Positions 24,080 through 37,666 are shown, counted from the stretch's first letter. The stretch: 64,000 bases of DNA from Spisula solida (GCA_947247005.1 OX365952.1:4982501-5046500), one strand, 5' to 3'. Notes: generated from the sequence alone by a model not told the origin. Numbers and translations: made by a program.

Positions 24080-26670
24080 GAGTTTTTGTTGTTCTAACTG
24101 ACTGGCAGTACTAAGCAAGCTGACTGAAAGTGATTCTAGAAAAACCAGTCAGCAATGACTGTAGAATTCAATATTAGTCAATTTGAAGACAAACTGACAC
24201 AACAGTCCCTATGATCAAAGTGTGTTTTTGGACATTATCTAGGGTTTTTTACTATATTAAGGATAAAAATGTGCCTATTAAGAAATTTAGAGGGTCAAAC
24301 TCCTACTCCCAAGTCAAATGGAACCCCTGATATCTCAATCAGGAGACAAAGGGTCAGCTCAATTAGCTACCTAGAGACATTGAATGAAACAATTCAAAAT
24401 AATTACCAATAAGACATTAAAATTTCATAAATTTTAACTATTGTACATAACATTCAGTGATTCTTATCAGCTGTTAGAATTTCAAAACATTCAATCATGC
24501 AAGACTGTTTGTTTGTAAATTATCAATACCATGCAATCCTTGCAAGGTTACGCTGACAAAAACGTTAAAATCAACAATTATATATTACAGTCATGCATTG
24601 TTTAAGTTGTTACTCAAAACACTATTATAAATACTTTTAACTTAAAAACATTATTTACGCACGTTGACTTACAGGTATTTATAATTTAATTATTTGCTGT
24701 TAAACCGTTCCATATTATTATGAATTAAATGTTGAAGAATTTCAAAAGGTTCTAGTTTCAAGACAAGAAGATCTAGGTCACTTGTACAATTATAATAACA
24801 ACTATCTAAATATAGATCACGAGAATTGAGTCAGGAGAGTGAACAGACATTCAGTGATTGGTACCCTTATGAGTGTTCCATAACAAGGTATCAATAATTG
24901 ATGATGTTTAATGAACAATCATCTGACTAGCCACCACTGATAATGGAATAATAGAACAATGATCAACATCAAATCAATTCATTAATTGGCCAATTAATAT
25001 TGATCATTGTTTATACATGTACATGTAGGTACATTTTTATATCATATATGCATACAAGTACCGTAATTGCTAACACAGGTTTACAATTCTAATATTAAAT
25101 CTAAATTTAGATCTAAGTTGTTTATATAATTATGATATATACAAAATGTATGTAGATAGAAATGACACCAAGGCAACAATTAAATATCTAGTGCTGTTGT
25201 ATAATAATTTAGTTCTTTTTTATTGCAATTTTAGGAGTCATAAAATAACAACAAGTCTATTTTCAACATTAATTTTTATTTATATATATACATACAGGTA
25301 ACAGTATGCAGATATGCTATTTAAATAATTTCTCAAATTATATGAAAGTACTACTACTTAGATCAAGTGTAAATTGTAATACCCTTATTTAATGCTAAAA
25401 AGTATCAGCTGTTATCAGCAAATCACTATGGTATGCCAACTTTGGTAAAAACATTGTTTTTCAGGTTTAATCATTAATCTAGCATATCTCACAACTCATT
25501 CAATGTTAATGACTCATTCAACCAATGATCATTTGTAAATGTGTATGGCGACATCCTGCTTTGATAGTTGTATGTTTTGTATAGTGGGCTACTACAAGTA
25601 CTACCCATCCTTCATTTCAACTACAATCAATTTTAATTTAACAACAGTCTACCAACTCTATGACAGTATTCTATTTAAAGACTTATTTGTTTTTTGTTAA
25701 TTGTATACTTTAGAAACAGAAAAGAAATCAATCCATATAATAATACAAATATAAATTAATCAGAACTTTTTTTCGAACCTTCAAGATGGGGCCTGTAACA
25801 TGCCTTTTTCTCAAATTTAAAACAATAAAAATATGAGTTATGACAGTGATTTTTCTTGAACAAAATGAAACAGCCTGTGCCCATAAAATTGGGAAATTTT
25901 AGCGGGACAATTCGCGAAATCGGGAATTATTAAAAAAGATTTGTTTGGTTAAAATTGTTCATATTTTGCTACTTTCTATAAATAGAACTGAGGTCATATG
26001 TAGCAACGACTTATGCAAGTTTGAAAATCTATTGTTTTTACTTTAAAACAGCCTTACCCAGTGATTTTTTTTGCCTCTTTGGGAAAGGGTCCAGGTCCGT
26101 TCAGATTGGGAATTTTCTTGTCGTGAAAACTTGAAATTGGGAATTTCCAAAAGACCATGAAGCAGGTTGGCCAAATAAAACCGAAAAAGAGATTACATGT
26201 GAATGTTTACTGGTTTCTTTGTTCTTTTATGCTTGACGTCTTTAATATAAAAAATGTTCATAACTTTATCATTTTATGTCCGATTTTGAAAATTATTTTT
26301 TTAAATTCAATGTTTATTAGGAATTTCTCCATTCAAATTTGGGAAAATTATAGCCTATTTGCAATTGGGAAAGGGTCCGGAAAAATAAAGAAGGGAAAAA
26401 ATCACTGTTACCGTTAGTTGCTTTTAAACCAGCGAGAACAAAACTGAAAAGGGGGAAAATATGCAATCTTTTTGGGGGAAAATTATGACTTTTTGGGAAA
26501 AATGGAGGTTATTTTGCTAGGGGAAGGTGCCTGTATTTGGCGCCAAAAATAATCACTGTATGACAGTATGATGCTGCAATGTTTGTACACAAGTGACAGA
26601 CCTGAATAAACAGACTAGAATTGTGTGGTCATTGGGGTTCCCCAACAGATTGGCCAGTGATGTAAAGTAA
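24080..26670. other. AT-rich intronic DNA
   Basis: A fragment of the AGGGGTTCCA MITE lies near 24285-24340. A pair of CAGTGATTTTTT/AAAAAATCACTG ends at about 26060 and 26405 may bound a ~350-bp element. No gene recognised. Confidence 0.35.
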
Positions 26671-26672
26671 AA

Positions 26673-26727
26673 AGAGGGAGACCTAAACCCCTGGTATATT
26701 AGCCCTGCCAACTGAGCTAGCCGGCAC
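26673..26727 (-). repeat. tRNA-derived sequence, minus strand
   Basis: Read on the minus strand: GCCGGCTAGCTCAGTTGGCA, a clear A box, then a shortened body and a degraded B box (GGTTTAGGTCTCCC). It is too short for a tRNA gene; probably a SINE remnant. Confidence 0.5.
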
Positions 26728-27049
26728 TTATCATTCTTTATACTCCTCCGGGTCTTCCTTTCAATTTCTCAGAACTCTTCATCTTGCTGTGGCATGTCTC
26801 TGCAAGAGTCCTTCAACACACCTGATACCATTTAATAGTAAATAGAGAAGCAAAAAGTGCAACCAAGGTGAGACTTACACCCAAGATCATCAGCAACCCA
26901 CGATATACTGGTCTGTAGCTCTGCAAACTTGAGCTACATGTAGCCGGGCATCTGTCGTATTAAAGTCATTCTCCACATCCACAGACCTCTGAGTTTGAGG
27001 GAATAGACAGCTGAATGATACAAGGAAGCTGGCAGCGATTCTTTTTGAA

Positions 27050-27120
27050 AGTGGCTAGAGTTACGGTCCCGTATCTTTAGCCTCAGATTCTAAAGTTACG
27101 GGACCGTAACTCTAGCCACT
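27050..27120. repeat. 31-bp-arm hairpin with 9-nt loop
   Basis: The left arm 27050-27080 (AGTGGCTAGAGTTACGGTCC...) and right arm 27090-27120 are complementary with a single mismatch. Loop CCTCAGATT. Possibly a tiny foldback element. Confidence 0.9.
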
Positions 27121-27519
27121 TCCATTCTTTTTACCTTTTCCATAATTATAGACTCATTGGTTCTTTAACCTGCCTGGTTTACAGTACTTACTGATATATA
27201 TGCTGGACTACAAAAATCAACTCTCGACAATTTAGTACTTATAATACCAATCCATGAAAGGTTTGTTTTGTATGACTGAATTCAAATTCCATTTCAAACC
27301 AAGCCTGAGGCATATGTTACTTTATGTATCATGATACTTAATTAGATGAGGTTGTGATAACCTATCGATGAACAGGACAGTTGACATAAACAAATACCAC
27401 ACCCACTTTGCCCGTGTATACATATATATCAGAAAAAAATATGTAGCATAGCTGTTGAGTTCAGATGTAGAATCATTCAGTAATTCATAATGTAGGCCTA
27501 TCTGCCTAAAACAGTACTA

Positions 27520-28056
<537 letters not shown>

Positions 28057-28400
28057 TTTTCGTAAAAGGGCTTAGAAAATATTACGTCTGTCTGGTATTG
28101 AAGTCTTTTATTTCATTTGCCTTTGCGATGCATTTTATTAGAAAATCTGAACCGAAACTGTCGTCTGCAGTCATAACCACTTCCGGGTTGTCTCGAAGTT
28201 CTAGTGACCCAGTTCCTGGACGTCTCTTTTCGGTTCAATGAGGTTACGGCGTGGGCGTATCCATACTCTACTAAAGAGGCGCATTGTCTTAAAATAAGCA
28301 TATTTATTTATTTACCGATTTTCTATTTCAGAACTAGCTGAGATTATTAGTCTTATGTATCTAGATAGTAGATTCACACATATAATTCCTCACATAATTT
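28057..28400. other. CpG-containing flank of the candidate promoter
   Basis: CpG-rich sequence continues to about 28270. It includes a 19-codon plus-strand reading frame starting with ATG at about 28239, encoding Arg-rich residues (RLRRGRIHTLLKRR). This is too short to call a gene. No repeat was recognised. Confidence 0.3.
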
Positions 28401-28403
28401 CAG

Positions 28404-28557
28404 AAAGACCACCTCAATAACAAGACCACCTCAATGATAAGACCACCTCAATAACAAGACCATCTCAATAATAATTCTAAATAAACCTCATTAAATTCAC
28501 TCAAACAAAACAACCTCAATAATAAGACCACCTCAATAATATTAAAGACCATCTCAA
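28404..28557. repeat. Short tandem repeat, ~19 bp unit
   Basis: AAGACCACCTCAATAAC-type units, about seven, decaying at both ends. Confidence 0.8.
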
Positions 28558-28559
28558 TA

Positions 28560-29205
28560 CACGGGCAGATTTAGAAGGGGCGGAGCATCGGTATTTTGTC
28601 TTTAAAAATTTGTTCCTCGATGAAAACAACAAAGTATGCATTTTTCGCTACGATCGCATAATATCTTTAATCACTAGAAATATAGCATTAATGTAGCTGT
28701 TGGAAAACATCTACGCAACAAAGAGCAAATATAATCTATGGACTGCGATTGCTCCTAATGTAGGGGTATATAACATTCACAGTGTATAAACAAGCCAACT
28801 TCCGGTTATCGCAATAAGTCTTACACATTGAATTGTATTGTCTCACAATGAGGCACACAGTGACCGGAAATCACAGATGCCTTTGCTCTCAATAAGTCAT
28901 ACAAGTTGAATTGTATAGTATCCCAATAAGCCATACAGTGATAAGGTTTATGTGCTGTGATATTGATAGGTGAATTAAAAAAGCTACCATTTATTTTCTG
29001 TACAATCTAGACTAGATGACAGAATCAATTTTGTATCATATAGTGCACACAAAATCCAGAGAACTGTCTGACAGTCTACCCCAGATGGTCAAAGAGGGAA
29101 ATTGTCTCAGGGATGGTCATGTGATCAGTGTACATACCTGTATAATGAATGAACTTATTAACTGCAAGGACCTTGACTTAAATATTGGGTTGGGCTGCTT
29201 TCTTT
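28560..29205. other. Unassigned DNA
   Basis: No gene recognised. 28830-28990 shares words (ACAGTGA..GGAAATCACAGATGC, CTCAATAAGTCATACAAGTT) with inverse sequence near 2390-2450. Confidence 0.35.
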
Positions 29206-29207
29206 CA

Positions 29208-30604
29208 TGACATGTGCACGGGCCTCTACAATGTGGAGAAGTTGTCCATTGCTTGACATGTGCACGGGCCTCTACATGTGGAGAAGTTGTTCATTGCTTG
29301 ACATGTGCACGGTCCTCTACATGTGGAGAAGTTGTCCATTGCTTGACATGTGCACGGGCCTCTATATGTGGAGAAGTTGTCCATTGCTTGACATGTGCAC
29401 AGGCCTCTACATGTGGAGAAGTTGTCCCATTGCTTGACATGTGCACGGGCCTCTACATGTGGAGAAGTTGTTCATTGCTTGACATGTGCACGGTCCTGTA
29501 CATGTGGAGAAGTTGTCCATTGCTTGACATGTGCACGGTCCTCTACATGTGGAGAAGTTGTCCATTGCTTGACATGTGCACGGGCCTCTACATGTGGAGA
29601 AGTTGTCCATTGCTTGACATGTGCACGGTCCTCTACATGTGGAGAAGTTGTCCATTGCTTGACATGTGCACGGTCATCTACATGTGGAGAAGTTGTCCAT
29701 TGCTTGACATGTGCACGGTCCTCTACATGTGGAGAAGTTGTCCATTGCTTGACATGTGCACGTTCCTCTACATGTGGAGAAGTTGTCCATTGCTTGACAT
29801 GTGGACGGTCCTCTACATTTGGAGAAGTTGTCCATTGCTTGACATGTGCACGGTCCTCTACATGTGGAGAAGTTGTCCATTGCTTGACATGTGCACGTTC
29901 CTCTACATGTGGAGAAGTTGTCCATTGCTTGACATGTGGACGGTCCTCTACATTTGGAGAAGTTGTCCATTGCTTGACATGTGCACGGTCCTCTACATGT
30001 GGAGAAGTTGTCCATTGCTTGACATGTGCACGTTCCTCTACATGTGGAGAAGTTGTCCATTGCTTGACATGTGGACGGTCCTCTACATATGGAGAAGTTG
30101 TCCATTGCTTGACATGTGCACGGACCTCTACATGTGGAGAAGTTGTCCATTGCTTGACATGTGCACGGTCCTCTACATGTGGAGAAGTTGTCCATTGCTT
30201 GACATGTGCACGGGCCTCTACATGTGGAGAAGTTGTCCATTGCTTGACATGTGCACGGTCCTCTACATGTGGAGTAGTTGTCCATTGCTTGACATGTGCA
30301 CGGTCCTCTACATGTGGAGAAGTTGTCCATTGCTTGACATGTGCACGGTCCTCTACATGTGGAGAAGTTGTCCAATGCTTGACATGTGCACAGTCCTCTA
30401 CATGTGGAGAAGTTGTCCATTGCTTGACATGTGCACGGTCATCTACATGTGGAGAAGTTGTCCATTACTTGACATGTGCACGGTCCTCTACATGTGGAGA
30501 AGTTGTCCATTGCTTGACATGTGCACGGTCATCTACATGTGGAGAAGTTGTCCATTACTTGACAAGTGCACGGTCCTCTACATGTGGAGAAGTTGTCCAT
30601 TGCG
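29208..30604. repeat. Minisatellite, 45 bp unit, about 31 copies
   Basis: Unit TGACATGTGCACGGTCCTCT followed by ACATGTGGAGAAGTTGTCCATTGCT-like sequence. Since 45 is a multiple of three, two forward frames and one reverse frame stay open for hundreds of codons (for example a 15-residue MDNFSTCRGPCTCQA repeat). A one-base insertion near 29427 shifts the frame between copies without a stop. A three-unit higher-order pattern (CGTTCC, GTGGACGG, CGGTCC variants) occurs three times between about 29755 and 30110. I do not regard any of these frames as a gene. Confidence 0.95.
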
Positions 30605-32976
30605 TGTAGAAGCCAAAGACCTAAATATACACAGATTGGACACTCAATTGAAATCGGAGAGAAAATGCAAAATAGCATGCAGCAGATTCTGATATTTTGC
30701 ATTACGCTTTTGTTTGTCATCCTTTTTTAATGACCAATATCTCATTTTGAAGAGCTTAATTTCTTCTATTGCATGATGTAACTTATTTTTTTCTATCGCT
30801 TATAGTACTCAGAAAATTACTGTTTGAATGAGGCAAATTGGGTATTTTCTGATAAAATTGGAATTTCCATTAAAATGAGAGTATGTATATTTAGAAATAA
30901 CCGACATGTTTAATATAAAAATGGTTGAAAATATATTACAGAAAAGTTAGAAATACTGGTGTAAAACCAATAAAAACAAGAAATATCTTTAAAAAAGATA
31001 AACAGCTTTAAGATAGCAGATGTGTACTTGTTTTCAATGAAGATGTGGACGTTATTTCATATCGTTGAAATTGAAAACACAAAAAGAACAGTAATATAAG
31101 TACGAGTTTTAGTCTAGATTCTGTGGTCCGTTATATCCCGCAATTATAGCGATTCCAAACTTTAATATTTAGCACGCAATATGTCTGAAAAACTGCAGAC
31201 GGGACTAAAATTACCTTAAATTAACGTCGAATTTATAGACAAAACAAAATGGGAAAAAAGAAAATTAGAAAAAAACTAGGCTGATGTGAAATTTTAACTT
31301 GAGGGTCTCTGCTCACGCGGTATTACTGTTATATATCCGCTCGATACTTGACCCTGGTTGCATTAAGGTCAAACAGTTAAAAATAGAATTAATAAGGAAT
31401 ACACTATAAGTACCAAGAGAAAGTGAATAACATATCTCTGTGTGCATCTACTGTACATTTGTTTACAAGTTAAACAGAAATGTAATTTTTCCGTGGTATC
31501 TTTTGTGATGTGTATATCATATTCTGACCAACCAGATCTTAATATTTATTTTCTCCTATTTTTTTTGCAAACATTTCATTGGTTTTTAAAGTGGTCAAAA
31601 GCAGGTCAAATATCAAGCTAGACAGCTAACGCTGAAAAAAAATGGATACCTAAATAAATTGAGGCAGTTTTATTGTCTGTACATGGTTGCAGAATTAAGT
31701 GTTTGTTATATCAGCTATTGAATCTTGTTAAATTGTAGACTTGTTGACAATTAGAGTCAAGGAGCTGTTATTTTCTTACTGCCTTTGTCTCTACACTTCT
31801 GGATTTTGTGAAATTTCTAGAATTTCATTTTACTATTTGATCACTATTTCTCGGGAGTATTTTGATGAAGGTCTTTCTAGTAAACTGCTGCCAGCTGTTC
31901 TATTAAACAGTCTTGTAATCATATCATTGTTAAATAGATGCATTTATTTATTTATTTTTTGCCCATCCATCGGCAGACAAGTTTGTCCATTCTATTGGTA
32001 AAATTTCTAGGACACTTAATTAAAAGACACATTAGTATCGACTCTGCGGACTGACACTTTATGCTTTGGATCAATTTTCATCGAGTTGTTGCACTTGGTT
32101 TTTTAATCTGACTAAAGTTACAGTAACAATGGTCGTCCTAGATAGCAAAGCGGTGTTTGGAGCTGATTGTAATGGGATTGTTGTTTTCTTCTTTCTTATT
32201 TTTTGTCTTTGTTATTTCTCTGTATTTAATGACCATCTTACTTAGAACAGTATAGATTTCAGCAGAATTTCTGAAGCTCTAAATAATCATTAAAAGTAAG
32301 AGTATGTGCGTGTCCACGTAATTCATCACCATATAGTCTATTAGGTGATAACTCTTATTCCCAGTACAAGTATAGTCTGCTGATACTAGCCTTTGTTTAC
32401 TAATTAAAATGTGAATTAAATGCGTTTTCGATGTTCAATTTTGTTCAATCTTGTGCATATTCACTATTGTTGCATATATACTCATTCAACCTAACAAACA
32501 GTCGACCGTGCAGTGTTTATATTATGCATATTTGTTGATTTATAAGGCTTGAGTTATCTCCAGCGAGCTATATATGAAATTTATGATCAGCACAATCATG
32601 TGCCATGTTAATCTGCCTGATTGTCTAGTTTGGAAGAGTGTCCCCTATGAGTGCCTTAAAAATGGTACTGGTATACATTAAATTTGTATCTCCCTCATAT
32701 AGTTCAAGGGCCATGACCAGAAACTGGAGTGTCTTGGTTTGCATGTAAAAAAAATTGCGTGTAAAACCAACCATTACCGAAAAGTCAAAGAAGAATTTGA
32801 CTTAAAAATTTACTCTATCACGCGCGCTTCAATTTTTGTAGATCGATTCAATACAAGGCTGTCAGACATTTATTGACGACAACGATATTTAGTTATTCTT
32901 GAAATATCTTTTTTTTTAAAAACTAGCGGGATATATCTTACCTTTTTTACAGGGTTTACATTATTTGACTTAGGTA
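30605..32976. other. AT-rich DNA, possibly intron of the plus-strand gene
   Basis: Nothing gene-like was confirmed. The 27-nt word shared with 13180-13206 lies at 30974-31000. Confidence 0.35.
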
Positions 32977-32977
32977 T

Positions 32978-33234
32978 TGTCCAGAGAATTTGACACGACT
33001 CTCGACCTTCAAATAGCATAATTTAACAGCTGATATGTTGTCTATAATTATAATCCGGGTTGTAAGTTTTTTTAAGCGAGAAGTATCAGGAAGATGCTCG
33101 AGGAGTTATACCAGCATAAATCTAAAGGACCGATATTGCACGATTTGCTCGCGGAAATTGATATATTCAACGCAAGAACCTCATAAAATATTCATGCATA
33201 AAGGTCAGATTCATGTCAAATTGTCTGTGCTATA
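32978..33234 (+). mobile_element. GAGAATTTGACA-ended MITE, copy 1
   Basis: The ends CCAGAGAATTTGACACGA and TCATGTCAAATTGTCTGTG are inverted with mismatches. The body matches 44565-44832, including AAAGGACCGATATTG and ATATTCATGCATA. Confidence 0.75.
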
Positions 33235-33239
33235 TTAAA

Positions 33240-34550
33240 ATGATATTAATTTGATTGCTATTCGAGAGACTTCAGTTCCAGGGCATGCCTCTTTAATTCC
33301 AGGTACCGGTAACTCAGCTTGTTCAGGTGGTCGATCTCCATATGGTTGAAATACTGTTAACCTGTGGGACTTAAAACATTTATTTTGTGTCGTATGTCCA
33401 GGACAGTCAAGTATAAATTTATTGTTTCCTACAAGTAACTTAAGTGTAGGAATTATGTAAAACAATTATCACTTTTACTGATTCCCACAAGTAGTTCAAA
33501 CTGAAAACTGCATGAATTTGATACCATGGCTTCCTCAATCATCCATGCACTCGACATTTAATGCATTCAATGATTATTCCATGTGATGATGTCAGCGCTG
33601 ACAACGCCATATAAGTGCAAAATGTTATTAATGCTCATCTTTTTACAAGTACCCAATTTACACGAGAAGATATAATTATGGCCACGATAAAAAATGTATG
33701 TTTGACATGTATCGAAATAACCATTTAAAGCAAAATTTGGTAAGAGAATTAAGTTTTGTTCATTATTAAAATTGTGTTATTGATCATGCTTTATTAATAT
33801 TATCAAGATTTATTTAAACGCTGCTATAAATCCCATCGTACCCATTAAATTTTTGAAAACTATCAAAAGTAAGCAAAAAAGTAAAGGTATATATACAGAC
33901 TAACATCTAGTGTAAGGTATTACATGCACATGAATTAAATCATGCTTTCTATTTATGAAAAAAATATACCAGTACACTTGAATGCACTTATAGGTGTGAC
34001 AATCGGGTGACAACATTGCCTAGCCTAAATGCACAGGAGGACACTTCCTTAGCTGATGGATAACTGTGCATTTTAAGCCGGAGAAGATTTTGTGAATTCT
34101 CAATTTTACGCAATGCTGAATTAAGTGTTAGCATTACACTAATTTTGTGTGTTAAAATAATACAATGAAATACATTTTAACATTATCGCACATCTTTCAA
34201 CTACATTTGTTGCAAATTTCAACAAAATAAGAGATAGTGAGATTGTGTAAGTGCACAGTTATAAGTGCCTCCAAAAATAGTCAAACAAACAGTTTATCGT
34301 CCTCGCCTGGTGAAACTTCAAACTTGAAATTTCTGACACACATGATGCTGCATGTTTAAATGATGGAAGAAAATTACTGCTTCATTATGATACAAGTTCA
34401 TTATTGCATGTATTTATAAGGTAAACAAAAAGTAATATCTATTTTAAAAAATATTTAGGATCCATTTTTTTCTTGATTTTATGATTTCTCTTCCAAGTTT
34501 TCTACTGAATTGATGAATTTTACAATTAATGTTTTGAAAACACTCGCTTA
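33240..34550. other. AT-rich DNA
   Basis: Nothing recognised. Confidence 0.35.
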
Positions 34551-34555
34551 TTCCA

Positions 34556-34745
34556 GGGCTTTTTTCCCTTCTATAACAGGGGCTGTTTACAGGTGGCTTC
34601 CCCTCAGGAAATTTCTTTAAAATCATGCAGTTTTCCCCTAAAATCTAATTTACATCAAGTTTTTTCTTCCCCTTTTGCAAAAGTTATGAGTTATTTTTTC
34701 CCAAATTTAAAGAAAAGGCCCCTTACCCTACTCTTGAAAAGTCCT
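34556..34745 (+). repeat. Dispersed repeat, copy 2
   Basis: Matches 15015-15200 in the same orientation (AGGTGGCTTCCCCTCAGGAA). Confidence 0.75.
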
Positions 34746-35135
34746 GCTTATTCAGTAATAAATTATAACAATTAATTAAGCTATTGGCTATTTTAAAGCA
34801 ATAATTAATCTAAAGGATGGGGACAATAAAAACATGGAAGCGTGCTTGATGATAATCTAGAAATAAATAAATCTGGTCTAAAGTTTTGACATTTACTCAT
34901 AATATTGCATGACAACAAAAACTGAATCATCTTCAACTGCCAATTCATAAATCCGCAAAGGATCATCAAATACAACCAGCAGTTTCAGCTATATACACAC
35001 AGAGGAAATCACGGTGTGCACAAACTGCTACGGCTAAACAACTGCTTGAGGAAGAAAATAGTGCAGCGGATAATGTATTGATCTGTTGTCAAATGCGGAA
35101 TATTGGCTATATTAGAATCGAAAAAATGAACATTT

Positions 35136-35246
35136 ACCTGTGTTTTATCGTAGAATAAAGCACAGTCACTTGTGCTACACACTCGTGATTTAATTACTAA
35201 GCATCCAAACTCGTTACTGTGCTTTATTCTACTATAAAACACAGGT
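35136..35246. mobile_element. Foldback element, ~111 bp
   Basis: ACCTGTGTTTTATCGTAGAA at the left is the near complement of the right end. The centre (CACTTGTGCTAC...CTCGTGATTTAAT) matches the palindrome at 55062-55126. Confidence 0.7.
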
Positions 35247-35396
35247 ACATATTCATTATTTCTTAAACAAACACATGCAAGCATGCCATGATAATCAGTG
35301 TTTCCAAGAATTATCAAATAGATCTAGCAATAATGTAAAATGTTCTATAATTATATAATTTATATTTAATTTATATACTTTCTCTTGTACTTTCAG

Positions 35397-35414
35397 CAAG
35401 ATTCCAGAATAAAC
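35397..35414 (+). other. 5' untranslated part of the first recognised exon of the unknown gene
   Basis: A pyrimidine-rich tract ending TTTCAG (AG at 35395-35396) precedes this exon, so at least one non-coding exon should lie upstream. The frame stays open from the acceptor to the ATG, so coding could in principle start earlier. Confidence 0.5.
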
Positions 35415-35611
35415 ATGCCAAAAGGTTCAAGAAAGAATCCATTCATTGTTCCATTTTCACAATCCGATACGAATAAGGTTCCTCAAATCACAAATGATGG
35501 AGAAACAAAGGAGCCTGTCAATGTTGCCTGGTCTACAAACTGGTCCCCTGTCCATATAGGACGGCATACACAGTCTATAACACCTGCTACGAAGAGGAAA
35601 ATAAAGCACAG
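35415..35611 (+). CDS. Unknown Lys/Thr/Asn-rich protein, coding exon 1
   Basis: I do not recognise this gene. Translation probably starts at the ATG at 35415 (A at -3). The exon gives 65 residues beginning MPKGSRKNPFIVPF, with a Trp-containing stretch (AWSTNWSPVHIGRH) and a basic segment (KRKIKHR) at the junction. It ends after CACAG at a weak but usable donor, GTTTAA (35612), leaving phase 2. That matches the next exon exactly and reads through as KHR-FCHGLRS. The agreement of phase across three exons is the main support. A short MITE begins about 15 bp inside the following intron. Confidence 0.65.
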
Positions 35612-35626
35612 GTTTAATAAATATTT

Positions 35627-35777
35627 TCAGTGTTTCATTTTGGTTTTTAAATTTTTTTTCCTACTGAACTTAAAACATCAATGCAAAAATAAAGTATAAA
35701 TGTCCAAAATTTAATGAGTCCCAAGCTAATTTGTGAGTCAGGGACTGGGACTCGCGCCAAATTGAAACACTGACTTT
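35627..35777 (+). mobile_element. CAGTGTTTCA-ended MITE, ~151 bp, intronic
   Basis: Inverted ends TCAGTGTTTCATTTTGG and CGCCAAATTGAAACACTGA. It sits 15 bp past the splice donor of the unknown gene's first coding exon. Confidence 0.75.
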
Positions 35778-35969
35778 TACAATTATACAATACAAATTAT
35801 TTGTAGTCCATCAAGATAGCCCAGTAGTAGAGGTTTGAAACAAGGCTGTGACATACCAAAGTTGTTAATTTGTACATAATTGTTTCTCTTCCTTGCTTGA
35901 TGCTCAGCTATGTTAGTTCTAGGTAACTGCTAGTTTGCTGGGTGTCAGGATATTGTGACTAATGTACAG

Positions 35970-36147
35970 TACAGTCAGATCTCGATACAACGACGCTGTT
36001 TGTTTCCAAGAAAATTGTCGTTGTAACGAATATGTTAGTATACTGAATTGGTACAAAGAGCATTTTAATACTTTTGTCCCCAAAATTGATGTCAGTATAA
36101 CGAATTTGTCAGTATACCGGGTGTCGTTATATCGAGATTTGACTGTA
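35970..36147. mobile_element. TACAGTCA-ended MITE, ~178 bp
   Basis: Inverted ends TACAGTCAGATCTCGATACA and CGTTATATCGAGATTTGACTGTA. The interior has repeated GT-CGTT-ATA-ACGAAT words. Lies in the same intron of the unknown gene. Confidence 0.8.
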
Positions 36148-36413
36148 TCCATATAACACACATATACACTTACTGTTGACCTTGGGGGTACTTCAAACAA
36201 TATTCACTAAAACAGTTCAAAGTTTTATATGAATACAGGGTGGGATTCATGACCCAAACAAAGACTGCACCTAGCACTGAAACACGTTTTTACTGCAACC
36301 AAAGCGCCATCCAAGCAACTCCAATAATTTTCTTCATATTGTACAATTGCCAGATTCCACAAATTTTCAGTTATACCTTGTTCTAAACATTGTTTCTTTG
36401 TGTATTACTTCAG

Positions 36414-37458
36414 ATTTTGCCATGGACTTCGTTCCCAGCACACGAGCACACATTCCAGCACACGTGATATATCACCAGGTTTGTGTGTTCCTATAGAATT
36501 CAGCCAGACCAGTTACATGTCAGATATCCCAGATGATGAAACTGTTGTGTGTGATGATATGAAAGAAGCAAAGGAGTCAGTTGCTCCCATTGCTGAAAAG
36601 CCACCAAACAAAAAGTGGACACCTGATGCAAATATAGATCAAGGATTTGAATTAGAAATAGAATACAACGACACTACAGCAAACATATTGTCTGGCGACA
36701 TATGTAACCAAAGTCAAGATGCATACAACATGGAAGTAAATGAGTTACATGGAAATAGAGGAGAACTGGAAGAGGTAAAGCTATTTGCTGAGAAAGTTTA
36801 TAATTCGACTATCGGTATCTCACCTTGTGAACACCTAAACAGGCAGAATTATCATTCGGACCAAACGTTGAGGGACGACTCAAACCAATATATGGAGATA
36901 AACAGAATATATGAACATTCCAATGTATTACAAGTAATTGATGGGATAAACACTGACAAAGTGCATGTAAATGTAGAAGATGAACCAACAAAATTGACTT
37001 CTGTTAACACTACTGGAAATTGTCAATCAAATACTAGTAGTGATAATATAAAACAAAGAGAGACAAAGAAGGGAGGGAAGACAACATTTAAGAATCGCAA
37101 TATAAAACTACCACACAAGAAGGTTTGTCTACAGAATTTGAAGAAAAATACTAAAGGGAAGGGAACAAGTAGGCAGAAGGAAACAAACAAACTAAGCAAG
37201 AATACCACACAGATCAAAGATCAAACAAAACTATGCAAGCGTACTAAACTCACCAATGATAAAATGAACAAACTAACCGTACAAACCACACTCAATGACA
37301 ATATGACCAACAAACCACAGCTGGATGGATCACGAGTAAAACAACGAATCAAACAACGTAAGACCGATGGTGTGAGTTCGCAGGACATGTTACGTAAAGC
37401 GCTGAAAACAACGTCAAAAAGCTCAAGAAGGAAACCAACCATAACCACATGTGAAAGT
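36414..37458 (+). CDS. Unknown Lys/Thr/Asn-rich protein, large exon
   Basis: This 1045-nt exon starts after TTACTTCAG (phase 2 in) and ends at a consensus GTAAGT donor at 37459 (phase 0 out). It encodes residues 66-414. The first half is acidic and mixed (MSDIPDDETVVCDDMKEAK; DQGFELEIEYNDTT), with Ser/Thr-rich linkers. From about residue 270 on it is strongly basic and low in hydrophobics, rich in Lys, Thr, Asn and Gln, and ends in a KALKTTSKSSRRKP patch. No membrane segment, zinc-binding cluster or known catalytic motif is visible. The composition suggests a mostly disordered, possibly nuclear or nucleic-acid-binding protein. That is inference only; family unknown. An open frame this long in such AT-rich DNA is unlikely by chance. 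Confidence 0.72.
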
Positions 37459-37666
37459 GTAAGTATTCATGATAATTTATGATATACATGATACATGTAA
37501 ATATTTACAGCGCAACAAAGTCAATGTCCTTTTAACTACATATACACACATTGTTGAAAGAATGCAGTTAAGTTTTGATTAATTGAAACCGTGGGACAAC
37601 ACGTCTGTAATCTGTTTGTACTTTTCGATACTTGGTGCACTCACTCGGCTGTTTTATCACTTCTAG

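Noticed and set aside
29214..30692. 492-codon open frame of Cys-rich repeats
   Set aside because: It is a 45-bp minisatellite. Two forward frames and one reverse frame are equally open, and a frame change inside the array leaves it open.
32129..32245. Short frame beginning MVVLDSKAVFGADC
   Set aside because: Under 40 codons, ends in a low-complexity hydrophobic run, no splice or family support.
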